64,000 bases of DNA from Sphagnum compactum. Lineage: Eukaryota > Bryophyta > Sphagnopsida > Sphagnales. Under the pieces are notes generated by a model. It was not told where the DNA came from and did not search any database. It was given only the letters and a program-made list of their open reading frames with translations. The stretch covers positions 6,262,001-6,326,000 of the forward strand of contig OZ234494.1 of assembly GCA_965153455.1 (NCBI GenBank). Direction: 5' to 3'. Within the stretch, counting starts at the first letter, position 1. Each line of letters begins with the position of its first letter. Below are positions 36,901-47,569 of the stretch, in pieces. Position numbers and translations under genes: made by a program.

Positions 36901-39900
36901 ACATTAACAAGCACGAGAATCTTTTTGTTTGATTGAATAATACTTGTGCAACTATTTAAAAACAATGGTATATAAATAGACCAAAACCAATAGTTGAAAA
37001 TCCATTCTAAGAGCCCATATTCAATGTACAATGTTTACATTCGAATTATTTTAAAGATAACATTTTTTCCATCTCCAAGTTCAAGTTGCATTCTTCAAAA
37101 ATAAGCAATTTGAACCACTTTTATGAAAGATATGTGTTGAAAAATATAAATGTAATTAACATATAAATGAACTTTGGAAAAACTTACAATTCTAGTGGAA
37201 TAATTTCACCATTTTGTAATATAAAAACTTGGATTTCTAACCATAAGTGTTATAGACAATTAAACTGTCATGTCCCAAAAGTTTTAAATACATTGTCCAA
37301 TTTCAATATACAAATAATAAGTCCATCACCAATGATTTATAGATTGATTAAATGATTTCAAAGTTTTGTGATCATTTAATTGTATATAAATTTATTTTGT
37401 ATTTTGTTACATTAGTGTATACTACATCCAAAAAAGTCATCCATGAAAACATGATAATGGCTCGGAGGGAGTTAGGGACACTTCACATACCATGTCAATG
37501 CCTTATGTGGGACCCCAATACCATGTTATGGTCCTTTGGGTAGCTGCAAGTCATTTTGTTTCATCACTAATATGGGGGTTGGGGGGGGAGATATTCGCAT
37601 TACAAGTACAAGAAAAAATGGAAAACATGTTTTGTATTTGAATAAAATATGCCCAAAGAAATAAAATGAAAACTTTGGTTCATTTAGCATAAATCTGAAA
37701 TTCCTTTTTTTGAATAAATTGGAAATTTTCACTAACGTTCTGAACCTCGATTATTTGGAACCAAATCCGGGTTTTTGCAAATATCCCGGTTTGATTCAAA
37801 ATGCCAACATCTAATACCTAACCGACCATCCAAGTTCCATTGAATTTTCTTTGAATGGAAGCTACAATATTCCAGTTCTAGTTCCCCCCCTTCCCAAACC
37901 CAAGAACCTGTGTGACGTTCATGGGTCGGGTACCGTACCCACCATGGGGTTCATTTTCTTGGGCGAGGCATTTGTGGAGGTGGGGAGTTTGTCTTCCTAG
38001 AGTGTAGAGTTTTCTTTGGACCACAACATGGCACTATTCTTGGCTTCTTCTCAAGTAAAGTCTACCATGACACGAAGCAAAACATTAGTTTCACTCAGCT
38101 TGGTGTGGCTATTATAGCCAAGGCCCGAGTTGCAACTTCGGGGGCAAAGCGACAGAAGACTTTGCAGATTGTGTAGGTATTGTTGTGTAGATTACATAAA
38201 TATTGTTGCACTACCTCAAATGCGGATATCATGTAGTTATTGATGCATATCCAATTGTTCACATATTACATTTTACCTTTTGTACATATCACATTTCAGG
38301 TTGCATATATGTACTTGGGAAGCTAGACCATTATGGTTGTAGACCCATGTCCAGAATCTGAATATGTTCATTGAGGGAGCTGGCTGAACCTAGTAGAAAT
38401 TGGGCAGGAATCTTCTTAAGCTCTAGAATTTTTCTGGGTTGCAAGCTAGTTTTGTAATGCAAGATCTCAACACAGATGACATACAGTAGGAACCAATAAT
38501 TTTGGGCCTTTCAGCAGTTTTGGGTCAGCCAGTGTGTGTAGAAGGCACATGCACTAATATCAAGTTTATAGTGCTGCAAGTTCACATGCATGTAAAGTTG
38601 AATTCCATCAGATCCAGACATGTTTCGATGTGCAATGCAGGAAATCTTCTCATTGAAGACATGGCTAAATTATGACAATCTTTAGTTGGGATAATGACCC
38701 AAGGATGATCTGTGTAGCGTTTACAAACACCAAATAGTATGTAGTCCCAATTAATGAAGTTCTTTTTCCTTGAGCGAACTTGCTCCTGTTCTTGGTTGCC
38801 ATTGGTTTTACAAATCTATGTCCTCATGAGTTTGCCTTCCCTATGCACCTGTTAAAACTTGAAGGTACATCTACTTCTGATTTCCATGCTACCTACAGTG
38901 CAAATTTGATGTTTGAAGTCTCTCCCTGTGTAATCCTTAATGGCTGCATATTGGCTGGTGAGGAAAACTCTTAGGGTTTAGGGTTCCATGACACTAGTTA
39001 TACAGATGGAACTTGCTTGATTTCCAGGAATTATTTTTGTTTTGAAGACTCTGAATTTTTTGGGAAAATGGAGTTTGTGACAGCTAGTTGAGAAAGATGA
39101 TGCAATAGAAGTCTAAAGAGTGTAGACCCAATCAAATTCCCCTCTTTCTCTTCACATTATGATGACTGCTAAGAACAATTGACTGGGAAGGATATTCATT
39201 GTCCTACTAGAGCATTACCAAGGCTCACCCTACTTTGGAACCCTGAATTTGAAAGACTTATGCATAATTCTTAAAGCTTCAGCCAGTGATCAAAATGGAG
39301 ATGAAATGTTTCCCAATCATAAAGCACTGGCACGTTTATTTGCTTTGTTATTTCAGGTCGCTCCCTAGCTGTAGTATTTCCTGTTTGACTTCACCTAACT
39401 TACCTCAGATTTACTGGACCTTTTGAAGGGCGACATGAGGACCATATGATAACAGAAGCATGGCAAATTTCCTTGCAAAAGAAACAGAAGTTATTGTACC
39501 TTAACAATCTGAAGTAAGTCCCTTGTTGCAGCATTATTCTTGAAATAATCCCACAGATGTTGTAACCAAATTCCATTAAAAGAATAAGATTACTTACCCT
39601 ACAGGAGAGGAATTATCACAAGCCATTGTCCTAGAAAGGTCAGGAGATATGGACAATTACCTGTATAGAATCTTGCTCAAAGACTTTGACAGAGTAGGCT
39701 TGAAAATTCCAGTGTGCCCTTCCATATAATGTTTGTGCAGTTCCTCCATTGTCATGTACACTCTACATGAAAATTCGACAATTTGAGCATTCTGACAACC
39801 ATCATAACAGAACAGAGGTTCTGTAGTTTAGAGGTACAAATTTCCCTCCAAAGTCTTCCTGAAATAGCATGGGCACCTACCAGATCATCTACCTTGCCTT

Positions 39901-39930
39901 CAAATACCACAACACACACTTGATGCACAA
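30956..39930. other. Long AT-rich gene-poor tract
   Basis: No supported gene in about 9 kb. A G-run of 21 nt with one interruption lies at 34972-34992. Short frames at 33399-33644, 34322-34504 and 34525-34746 have no recognisable domain. From about 37.9 kb GC rises and the text looks less eroded (37.9-39.7 kb), with a TTTAGGG pair near 38972, but no conserved protein is visible. Confidence 0.45.
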
Positions 39931-39931
39931 A

Positions 39932-40415
39932 TCTTATATATAAAGTGCCTTGTCCGTGCGTCCGTGCGTGCGTCGAGGTCCTGACAGTGGAGGTCTTGAA
40001 ACCCAGATCCCAACTGTCCGTCCGTCGAGGTCCTGAAACCCAGATCGGGACCCGCCTGTCCGTCCGTCTGGTCGAGGTCCTGAAACCTGCCTGGCTCCTC
40101 TTTTCCGGGTTTTCATGAAACCCGGCAGTTGTGTGCACGAAAACCCGGCAGTTCTGTGATTATGTGGATGAAATATTATACGTTTTAGTTCCGTGCAATG
40201 AGCTCAGAGTTCTGGATGGGTGGTTATGAGGATGAGATATCATGTATTTGTAGTTCCGTCCAATTAGGAGGATTGATTATGTGGATGAAATATTTATGTA
40301 TTCGTAAGTTCCGTCCAATTAGGAGTTCTGGATGGATGATTATGCAGGTGAGTATGGGGACTCCCAGTTTTTTCACAGTGCCGTGTCGTGCCTTGCAGGC
40401 ACGGGAGCCCACTAG
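39932..40415 (+). mobile_element. Helitron-like copy 1, intact ends
   Basis: The 5' TC follows A at 39931. The 3' CTAG at 40412-40415 is followed by T. The terminal hairpin CGTGCC/GGCACG (40387-40392 with 40398-40403, plus one more A-T pair) stands 8 nt before CTAG. These match the canonical Helitron rules (insertion between A and T, 5' TC, hairpin, CTRR). Length is 484 bp, with about three units of the internal repeat of about 63 bp. Confidence 0.8.
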
Positions 40416-40990
40416 TTTAAGACAAAAGTGCCTTGTCCGTGCGTCCGTGCGTGCGTCGAGGTCCTGACAGTGGATCTGGGTTTCAGGACCCGCCTGTCCG
40501 TCCGTCCGTCGAGGTCCTGAAACCCAGATCCCAAATTGTAAAATAACCACCCAAAAACCTGCCTGGCTCCTCTTTTCCGGGTTTTCGTGAAACCCGGCAG
40601 TTCTGTGATTATGTGGATGAAATATTATACGTTTTTAGTTCCGTCCGTCCAATGAGCTCAGAGTTCTGGATGGGTGGTTATGAGGATGAGATATCATGTA
40701 TTTGTAGTTCCGTCCAATTAGGAGGAATGATTTGTGGATGAAATATTGAAGATTTTGTAGTTTTGTCCACTTAGAGTTTTGGATGGATTGATTATGCAGG
40801 TGAAAATATTACGTATTTAGAGTTCCATCTAATTAGGAGTTCTGGATGGATTGATGATGTGGATGAAATATTATGTATTTATATAATTCTATCCACTGAG
40901 GGGTTCTGAATGGATGATTATGTGGATGAAATATCATTATATTTGTAATTCCGTCCAATTAGGAGTTCTGGATGGATGATTATGTGGATT
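40416..40990 (+). mobile_element. Helitron-like copy 2, 3' end lost
   Basis: Starts immediately after the CTAG of copy 1 with TTTAAGACAAAAGTGCCTTG, an altered 5' end. It carries about seven units of the repeat with GTGGATGAAATATTATG and CCGTCCAATTAGGAGTTCTG. It then runs into the central palindrome without the normal sub-terminal block (ACTCCCAGTTTTTTC), so its tail was deleted or never copied. Confidence 0.7.
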
Positions 40991-41512
40991 TGTCGTGCCT
41001 TGCAAGGCACGACACGGCACTGGGAAAAAACTGGGAGTCCAAAGGAGACCCCAAAGAACCCCATACTCACCTGCATAATCATCCATCCAGAACTCCTAAT
41101 TGGACGGAACTTACGAATACATAGATATTTCATCCACACAATCAATCCATCGAAAACTCTAAGTGGACAAAACTACAAAATCTTTAATATTTCATCCACA
41201 AATTATTCCTCCTAACTGGACGGAACTACAAATACATGATATCTCATCCTCATAACCACCCATCCAGAACTCTGAGCTCATTGCACGGAACTAAAAACGT
41301 ATAATATTTCATCCACATAATCACAGAACTGCCGGGTTTTCGTGCACACAACTGCCGGGTTTCACGAAAACCCGGAAAAGAGGAGCCAGGCAGGTTTCAG
41401 GACCTCGACCAGACGGACGGACAGGCGGGTTTCAGGACCTCGACGGACGGACAGGACCTCGACTTTCAGGACCTCGACGCACGCACGGACGCACAAGTGA
41501 CTTTATATATAA
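40991..41512 (-). mobile_element. Helitron-like copy 3, minus strand
   Basis: On the minus strand it begins near 41512 with CTTATATATAAAGTCACTTG and ends at the central palindrome, keeping the sub-terminal GGACTCCCAGTTTTTTCCCA block. It is joined head-to-tail to copy 4. Confidence 0.7.
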
Positions 41513-42147
41513 GTGGTACCCCGTGCCTGCAAGGCACGACACGGCACTGGGAAAAAACTGGGAGTCCAAATATAATGATATTTCATCCACATAATCATCC
41601 ATTCAGAACCCCTCAGTGGATAGAATTATATAAATACATAATATTTCATCCACATCATCAATCCATCCAGAACTCCTAATTAGATGGAACTCTGAATACG
41701 TAATATTTTCACCGGCATAATCATCCATCCAGAACTCCTAATTGGACGGAATTACAAATACATGATATTTCATCCAAATAAATCACCATGCAAAACTTAT
41801 CATTAGGCGGAACTTACGAATACATAAATATTTCATCCACATAACCACCCATCCAGAACTCTGAGCTCATTGGACATATTTCATCCACATAATCACAGAA
41901 CCGCCGGGTTTTCGTGCACAGAACTGCCGGGTTTCACGAAAACCCGGAAAAGAGGAGCCAGGCAGGTTTTTGGGTGGTTATTTTACTTTTACAATTTGGG
42001 ACCTCGACTTTCAGGACCTCGACCAGACGGACGGACAGGCGGGTTTCAGGACCTTGGGTTTCAGGACCTCGACGGACGCACAACACCTCCACTGTCAGGA
42101 CCTCGACGCACGCACGGACGCACGGACAAGGCACTTTATATATAAGA
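41513..42147 (-). mobile_element. Helitron-like copy 4, minus strand
   Basis: The 5' end on the minus strand is A then TCTTATATATAAAGTGCC at 42147. The 3' hairpin GTGCCTTGCAGGCAC is intact (about 41521-41537), but the terminal CTAG has been replaced by CTTA at the junction with copy 3, so the junction lost the exact terminus. Length is about 635 bp. Confidence 0.7.
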
Positions 42148-42160
42148 TTGAGTGTCCCAA

Positions 42161-42183
42161 GTGGGGAGGGAGGGGGGGGGGGG
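42161..42183. repeat. G-rich run beside the Helitron cluster
   Basis: GGGGAGGGAGG followed by a G run of about 12, just outside the right end of the composite. Capable of G-quadruplex formation. Confidence 0.8.
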
Positions 42184-42334
42184 CTGGGAACACTTAGGTA
42201 TTTAATAAGTCATGAAGTTGGTAGGCTATACTGACCGTATATATAATTCTTGCTTTCAGCACTAAGTACTAAGTATATGGTATGTGTGTGTTCATGGGTG
42301 GTTTGTTGTTGTTAGGGTGGTTGTCTTGGGTTTC

Positions 42335-42430
42335 ACATCTCGCTTATAACCAAATTTGGTTAAATCTTCTTGTGAACAAACGATGACCACTTCAGCTACA
42401 TCACAAAATTGGCTCCAAAAAAAAAAAACA
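42335..42430 (-). repeat. Dispersed repeat family, copy D (reverse)
   Basis: In reverse complement: GAGCCAATTTTGTGATGTAG, then GTGGTCATCGTTTG and AGAAGATTTAACCAAATTTG. The block order matches copies A to C. An A run at 42418-42429 lies at its edge. Confidence 0.6.
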
Positions 42431-43296
42431 AGGCCATGAAAACAACTTGATAATATGAGAAGGATTCAACACTTCATTTCTCTCACATACCAAGATGCCA
42501 AATCCATTATTGTCAAACTATTTTTCCTTGGTGTCCTTTGTGTGTGCGTATGCGTACATGCACTTATTAGTTAGGTTGGAATAGTCTAAGGTCTACAAAT
42601 ATTGGGTTGTTTTCCAAAAGGCTAAAGAACTTGCACTTGTACAACAACAATCCTCCCATGTGCGCAAGGAGCAAGCAAGTGGTGCACGAATCTTTCTTTC
42701 CATAATGCCAAATTCACATTCATTAGCACTTAACTTACTCCACAAGTGCTCCACAATTCATAGTTGACACACGATTTACTAAACCAACAACCCATCTTGA
42801 AGTTCAACCTTCAAACTAATGTTGGGCAAATATATAGTAATGGAACCTTTGATATACACACAATGATATTGGTTCTAATGTCAAGAAACCGACCAAATTG
42901 GTACAATTGTTGGTATAACACTCCTACGATACCCTACTTACCCTTATGACCTTTGTCGTAGGGTTGTCCAAGGGTATTTATTAATACCCCCCTATTGATA
43001 CACAACATCCCTACTAGCACATAGCTTTTGAAGATACAAGTTGAGATGAGTAGAGGTGTTATGCAATTTCAATAGACTACTTCACCATAGATTTCAAAAA
43101 CTCTAACATTCCATATTTATTTGTGTTAAGTACATTTTGAAAATCAAAATTGAAAGTTAAGAATTTCATTCATTCTTTTTTCCTTGCTTTTTATGTTTTT
43201 TTTTTTTTTTTCCCCTCAAAAACTATGGAATTAATGTTCAAATGTGATTTTCCATTTAAACAAAGGTAAAATGTTATCTAGGAATACTAGGTTAAT
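42431..43296. other. Intergenic DNA
   Basis: No gene recognised. A T run lies at 43197-43212. Confidence 0.4.
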
Positions 43297-43797
43297 ATGA
43301 TACTAGGTTCTATTAAACTTGGAAAATCACTACTATTATTACCCAGATGGGATCCAATAAGACACAAATCATCCATCCATCCATCCATCACCTCAGGTTT
43401 CATCACTTTCAATATAAGAAACCCTTTGAATCGGTTCGTTGTAAAAGAGGTGGGATCTATATCATATTGCCCCACTTGTAAGTTCCCATGGATGTTTTTC
43501 ATCCACACAATGGGGGTCTACCTACAAAAGATTGCTCTCCCCATTGCATTGCAGATGACTATTATAAGTCAGATTTTGAGACCAGTTGGACAGGACTGGT
43601 CTGGACCCATTTCCTTCCACCCTAGCAACATGACAACAAACAAACCAGTTACGGAATCAGCAGCAGTTGTGTTCCCCCAGTGTACCAGGGCCATGTTCCG
43701 TAGCATAATTTGGTACCCTAAACCTTGGAATGATCGGTTTGGGTGTCGTATTCCGGCACTTTTTTCAGGCATTTTCCGAAGTGGGACACACAAGTGA
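43297..43797 (+). CDS. Unrecognised open frame of 166 codons, doubtful
   Basis: One of the two longest ATG-started open frames in the window. The product has no domain I recognise. It contains a CPTC pair and ends in a basic RSGTHK. It includes a CCAT microsatellite (43370-43389, read as SIHPSI) and lies beside a minisatellite. GC is somewhat higher here than in the neighbourhood. The antisense strand is also partly open, which argues for chance. I see no convincing plant start context or splice pattern. Treat it as hypothetical at best. Confidence 0.12.
   Translation: MILGSIKLGKSLLLLPRWDPIRHKSSIHPSITSGFITFNIRNPLNRFVVKEVGSISYCPTCKFPWMFFIHTMGVYLQKIALPIALQMTIISQILRPVGQDWSGPISFHPSNMTTNKPVTESAAVVFPQCTRAMFRSIIWYPKPWNDRFGCRIPALFSGIFRSGTHK
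43370..43389. repeat. CCAT tetranucleotide microsatellite
   Basis: About five CCAT units. Confidence 0.9.
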
Positions 43798-43884
43798 GTG
43801 ACCCATCTCATGGTTCCACTTTTGGTGCAGTCAGTTCCAGTTCCACTTTTGGTTTGGTGAGTTCCAGTTCCACTTGTGTGTGAA

Positions 43885-44130
43885 TCAACGGTGGAGAACA
43901 CAAACACACTTGAGATGTGAATCAATGGTGGAGAACACATGCATGCTTGAGATGTGAATCAATGGTGGAGAACAAATGCATGCTTGAGATGTGAATCAAT
44001 GGTGGAGAACACATGCATGCTTCAAGATGTGAATCAAAGATGGAGAATGCACACTTGAGATGTGACATCGACGGTGGAGAACCCACACTTGAGATGTGAA
44101 TCGACGGTGGAGAATACACGATTGAGATGG
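43885..44130. repeat. 37 bp minisatellite, about seven copies
   Basis: The unit contains GAGATGTGAATCAATGGTGG and AGAACACATGCATGCTT. GGTGG anchors lie at 43890, 43927, 43964 and 44001 (37 bp apart), then 44039, 44073 and 44106, where units shorten to about 33 bp. A smaller duplication of GTTCCAGTTCCACTT lies just upstream (43827-43875). Minus-strand frames repeating CSPPLIHISS are read from this array and are not a gene. Confidence 0.9.
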
Positions 44131-44320
44131 TAATCTTTGAGCTGGATAAGGAGAGATAGGTGTGGAGTTTGTTAACTTTGCAAAACACAATCTTGTCAGT
44201 TTGTGGACACTGGAGGTTCCACCGTTAGTCCCTGGATGGACTCTGCATGAGCCATTCGTTATTTGCTAGGAAACTGAAGGAAGGACATACATACGTGCGA
44301 CCACATGTTCTTTTTCTCCC

Positions 44321-44440
44321 TTTGAACCTCAAATTTCTTGAACCATAGCAGTGCATACTAGACATACTCAAGAGTGCCCTGTCAAAGCCTTGAACCTCAA
44401 ACTGCCTGAACCATGACAAAGCAGACATACTCAAGACATG
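44321..44440. repeat. 68 bp tandem duplication
   Basis: TTGAACCTCAAATTTCTTGA ... GACATACTCAAGA and TTGAACCTCAAACTGCCTGA ... GACATACTCAAGA; the GAACC anchors are at 44324 and 44392. Confidence 0.8.
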
Positions 44441-44664
44441 GTTACTGCTCAATAATTTGTGGTGGACAGTATGGCTATTTGATCTTCAAGTTCACATCAT
44501 GCTACATGTGCAAGAACCACCAGAGTAAGATATGGCAAATTAGGGTCAGCTATACATTCTCATGGTTTGTATTTGGACACATATATACATGCATATAATG
44601 AAAAAAATCATAATATTAAATATAAAAGACAACATGTGGTCTTGCTTAAGTGCTTAACAAATAT

Positions 44665-44678
44665 GTATATATATATAT
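44665..44678. repeat. AT microsatellite
   Basis: Short TA run following TATG. Confidence 0.85.
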
Positions 44679-45104
44679 AGGTCTTTAAGGTTTTCATAAT
44701 TCTATAAGGTAGGTTGAAACTTTAAATTTTAATATTAATAAATTGGAATAATTAGCTTTGGTAATTAACTTTGGACGGTGCAATTTGGACAACCCGGATC
44801 TTCTAGGAGGAGAACACCACAATAAGTATAAGGTTGATCTCTGGGCCTCTCCCTAAACTATTTTTCATAAAAAATGAAATTATTTTGAATACATTTAATA
44901 ATAATGTGTATGTAGGTTAATGCAATGTCCAATAATTCATCTAATGAATGAATGCGCATGATTATTAGCATCACGTACGTGAAGGGCACATGCAACATAC
45001 TCTCCAAAGTATGGCCCTTGTGAGTGTTCAAAATGATTAACATGAGAATGAATTTTGCTCAAATGCTTGGACCCTTTGCAATTCTCCCAAAACCACCTCC
45101 CCAC

Positions 45105-45622
45105 AAGGCCCAGTACAAGGCCTTTCAGATTTTGGAAGGTCCAATTTTATGATTAGTCACTTCAAAAAAACTTAAAATGTGTTAAGGTCCAAGGGAAGGT
45201 CCCTATGTGGGCCTTCCCGATTTTCAAGCTCCCTTGACCTACAAGCCTGGGGGATCTCAAATCTGAAAGTGTTAAGGTCTTGTGAAGAAATAACCCTTGA
45301 GGAAAACCCTAAATATACAAAGGAAAAAATTTGCCCAGTTCTTTACGGTTGGGGAGCAGCCCAAAAATAGAAAGGAGAAAAATGACAATAAAAAAAGTGC
45401 CATGCTTTACATATAGGAAAGGTCTCGCTATGGGGGCCTTTCGAATTTTTTACCTCCCTCGGCCTACTGGCCTCAGGGATCTCAAATCCAGAAGGCCCCC
45501 TTAGTGAGACCTTCCCTTGTGTAAAACAAAGGGTCCTTTTTTCTTGTTATTTTCGAAGTGACTAATCATAAAACCAAACCTTCCGAAATCCGGAAGGCCC
45601 GATACAGGTTGTACTAGGCCTT
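45105..45622. mobile_element. Fold-back element with arms of about 65 bp
   Basis: The left arm starts AAGGCCCAGTACAA, continues through TTTTGGAAGGTCC and ends TTTTATGATTAGTCACTTC (to about 45167). The right arm (45551-45622) is the inverted counterpart, with a perfect TTTTATGATTAGTCACTTC match and an extra 8 bp. The interior holds two related blocks (about 45186-45270 and 45418-45506) that both contain GGGATCTCAAATC after GGCCTTCC- or GGCCTTTCG-type sequence. A second local inverted pair (AAGGTCTCGCTATGGGGGCC with its complement) also lies inside. No coding capacity; the superfamily is unknown. Confidence 0.7.
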
Positions 45623-45944
45623 CCGAATTTCAGAAGGTCCAGTAAAACTGAGGTAACTCTGAGGTGAGTGGAGGATCCATGTTGGGGTCTACCAAAGCTA
45701 ACATGGACAAGTGCCAAGACCCATTGCTACAAAATCCTATTTTACAAAAATCCAGATGACCATTATTATGATTTATCATTTCATTTATTAAACTGTGAGT
45801 TTTTGCAATCACAATAGGTAGGAAGGAGGTAGTGTTGTAGTGTCCAGTATTTTTATTTTCTTTTGGGGAGTGGGGTGTGAGGGGATGGGGGAAACAAAAA
45901 AAAAAACAAGTGTAAGGGGGTGTGGTTGGGGGAAGAAAAAAACC

Positions 45945-46160
45945 AAACCATGATTTTGCAAAAGCCTATGTCAAAATAGGTTTTTGCCAAATTAACATAG
46001 CCCCAAGTTGTGGGTGGTTACCATGATTTCGCAAAAACCTATATTGACATAGGTTTTTGCAAAACTAACATAGCCACAAGCCATGGTTGATTATGTGAAT
46101 TATGTAAAAACCTCCATCAATGAAGGTTTTTGCAAAATTGTCATTGCCACCAACATGATT
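45945..46160. repeat. 73 bp tandem repeat, three copies, each with a hairpin
   Basis: GGTTTTTGC anchors lie at 45979, 46052 and 46125. Every unit contains an inverted repeat of the form GCAAAAACCTAT / ATAGGTTTTTGC with a loop of 5-6 nt, followed by AACATAGCCACAAG-like sequence. Confidence 0.85.
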
Positions 46161-46594
46161 TCGCCGCTACCTCGATTCTACAAATAAGACTTTTTATTTG
46201 GTCAAGTAGGCATTGAATATTCAATTATTAGTATTTCACATCATTTTGGAGATTCCTTTGTTCGCATATTGTGTTCCTTGGCCACTTCAACACATGTTCA
46301 TCAACTCATGAATTAATTTGCAATTTTTGATTTCAACAAATACAATATTCTTAAAGATTTACTTTCCAAAAAATCAATTTGCATATCTAGAATGGACTAA
46401 GGTATATGCAATTGCCTATTTGGAATAAACAATATTATGTGCCCTTCCTACCTATAATAGGGGCTTTATATATGTCAACCGTGATTTGTTTTATTTCACT
46501 TTTGACATAGATTCAATTTCAGTTTGCATTCAAATCAACTTCAATAGAGTTAATTTCCTTTTGCAAATTTCAATCCATGGGGAACCCTTTCATC

Positions 46595-46990
46595 AACATT
46601 GACACTTCAATCAGCCTTGGCACTTGAAATCAACATCGGCCCTTCCAATCGAACTTGGGACTTCATATCAACATTGACACTTCAAATCAGCCTTGGCACT
46701 TCAAATGGACATTGGCCCTTCCAATCAAACTTGGGACTTCATATCAACATTAACACTTCAAATCAGCCTTGACACTTGAAATCAACATCGGCCCTTCCAA
46801 TTGAACTTGAGACTTCATATCAACATTGACACTTCAAGTCAGCCTTAGCACTTCATATGGACATTGGCCCTTCGAATAGAACTTGGGACTTCATATCAAC
46901 ATTGAAATCAACATCAGCCCTTCCACTCAAACTTGGGACTTCATATCAACATTGACACTTCAAATCAGCCTTGGCACTTCTATGGACTTC
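46595..46990. repeat. 76 bp higher-order repeat made of four 19-mers
   Basis: The GGGACTTCATATCAAC anchor is at 46657, 46733, 46809, 46885 and 46935. The first four intervals are exactly 76 bp. Each 76-mer divides into four related 19-mers: ACTTCAAATCAGCCTTGGC, ACTTGAAATCAACATCGGC, CCTTCCAATCGAACTTGGG and ACTTCATATCAACATTGAC. The last interval is 50 bp because of a 26 bp deletion. 76 is not divisible by three, so this is not a protein repeat. Confidence 0.92.
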
Positions 46991-47569
46991 ATAATAGCTT
47001 GACCACCTTAGATTGATTTCAGGTTTTTTTGTCAACAAGGGACATCACACCCACTTCCAACATTTTTTATTGTTCATGCTACATTAGGTCACTTTGAGGA
47101 ATTCAAGTCTACTTGTGACACCTTGGGTTCTTAGTGTCACTTCAAATATGTTTTACTATGAAGTTGCTCATTCCAATATTTTGGGAAGTTCTTTGCTTGG
47201 ACATGCTTTTGAGGGTTAGAAGTTGTTGAAGCATATAGGGGGTGAAAGGCAAGGGCACAATTTTTGGCCATATTGCAAGGTTCAACCACATTTGGAGGGA
47301 TTTAAAACGCTTTTGGATAGTCAAAAGTAAGGATTTTCTATTCAAGGACAAAAGATATGTAAGTGTTATACCATTCTCATAGGTGCAATATATTTTCTTT
47401 CAATTGTTTTCCTCCATTCCTTGAACATGACCATGATGCAGAGTACCCAAAAACATTGTCAAGATGTGCCAAGGCTTGATTTCTTTAGTGGATGTGTAAA
47501 GCAATGAAGGTTTACGTCATTGGTTTCACACCATTAAAGAATTAAGCAGAGCAATGGTTAGTTGTGTGT

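Larger units (their letters stand above)
39932..42147. mobile_element. Composite of four Helitron-like copies, tail-to-tail inverted dimers
   Basis: A 2216 bp structure whose two outer ends are inverted copies of the same 5' end, TCTTATATATAAAGTGCCTT, preceded by A on each strand. Reading inward from both sides there are two head-to-tail copies. The arms meet at a perfect 24 bp palindrome (40991-41014) derived from the element's own 3' hairpin. Each copy has a GC-rich 5' part with GTCGAGGTCCTGA repeats, a CCGGGTTTTC hairpin block, and a minisatellite of about 63 bp. No Rep/helicase is encoded, so the copies are non-autonomous. The block is much richer in CpG than its surroundings, which suggests a recent arrival. 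All open frames here are repeat artefacts. Confidence 0.8.

Noticed and set aside
39752-40550. Several overlapping frames rich in RTDGRTR-type residues
   Set aside because: They are translations of the CGTCCGTCCGTC and GTCGAGGTCC repeats of the Helitron copies and are equally open on both strands.
43922-44190. Minus-strand frames with repeated CSPPLIHISS
   Set aside because: Read-out of the 37 bp minisatellite; units change frame because 37 and 33 are not both multiples of three.
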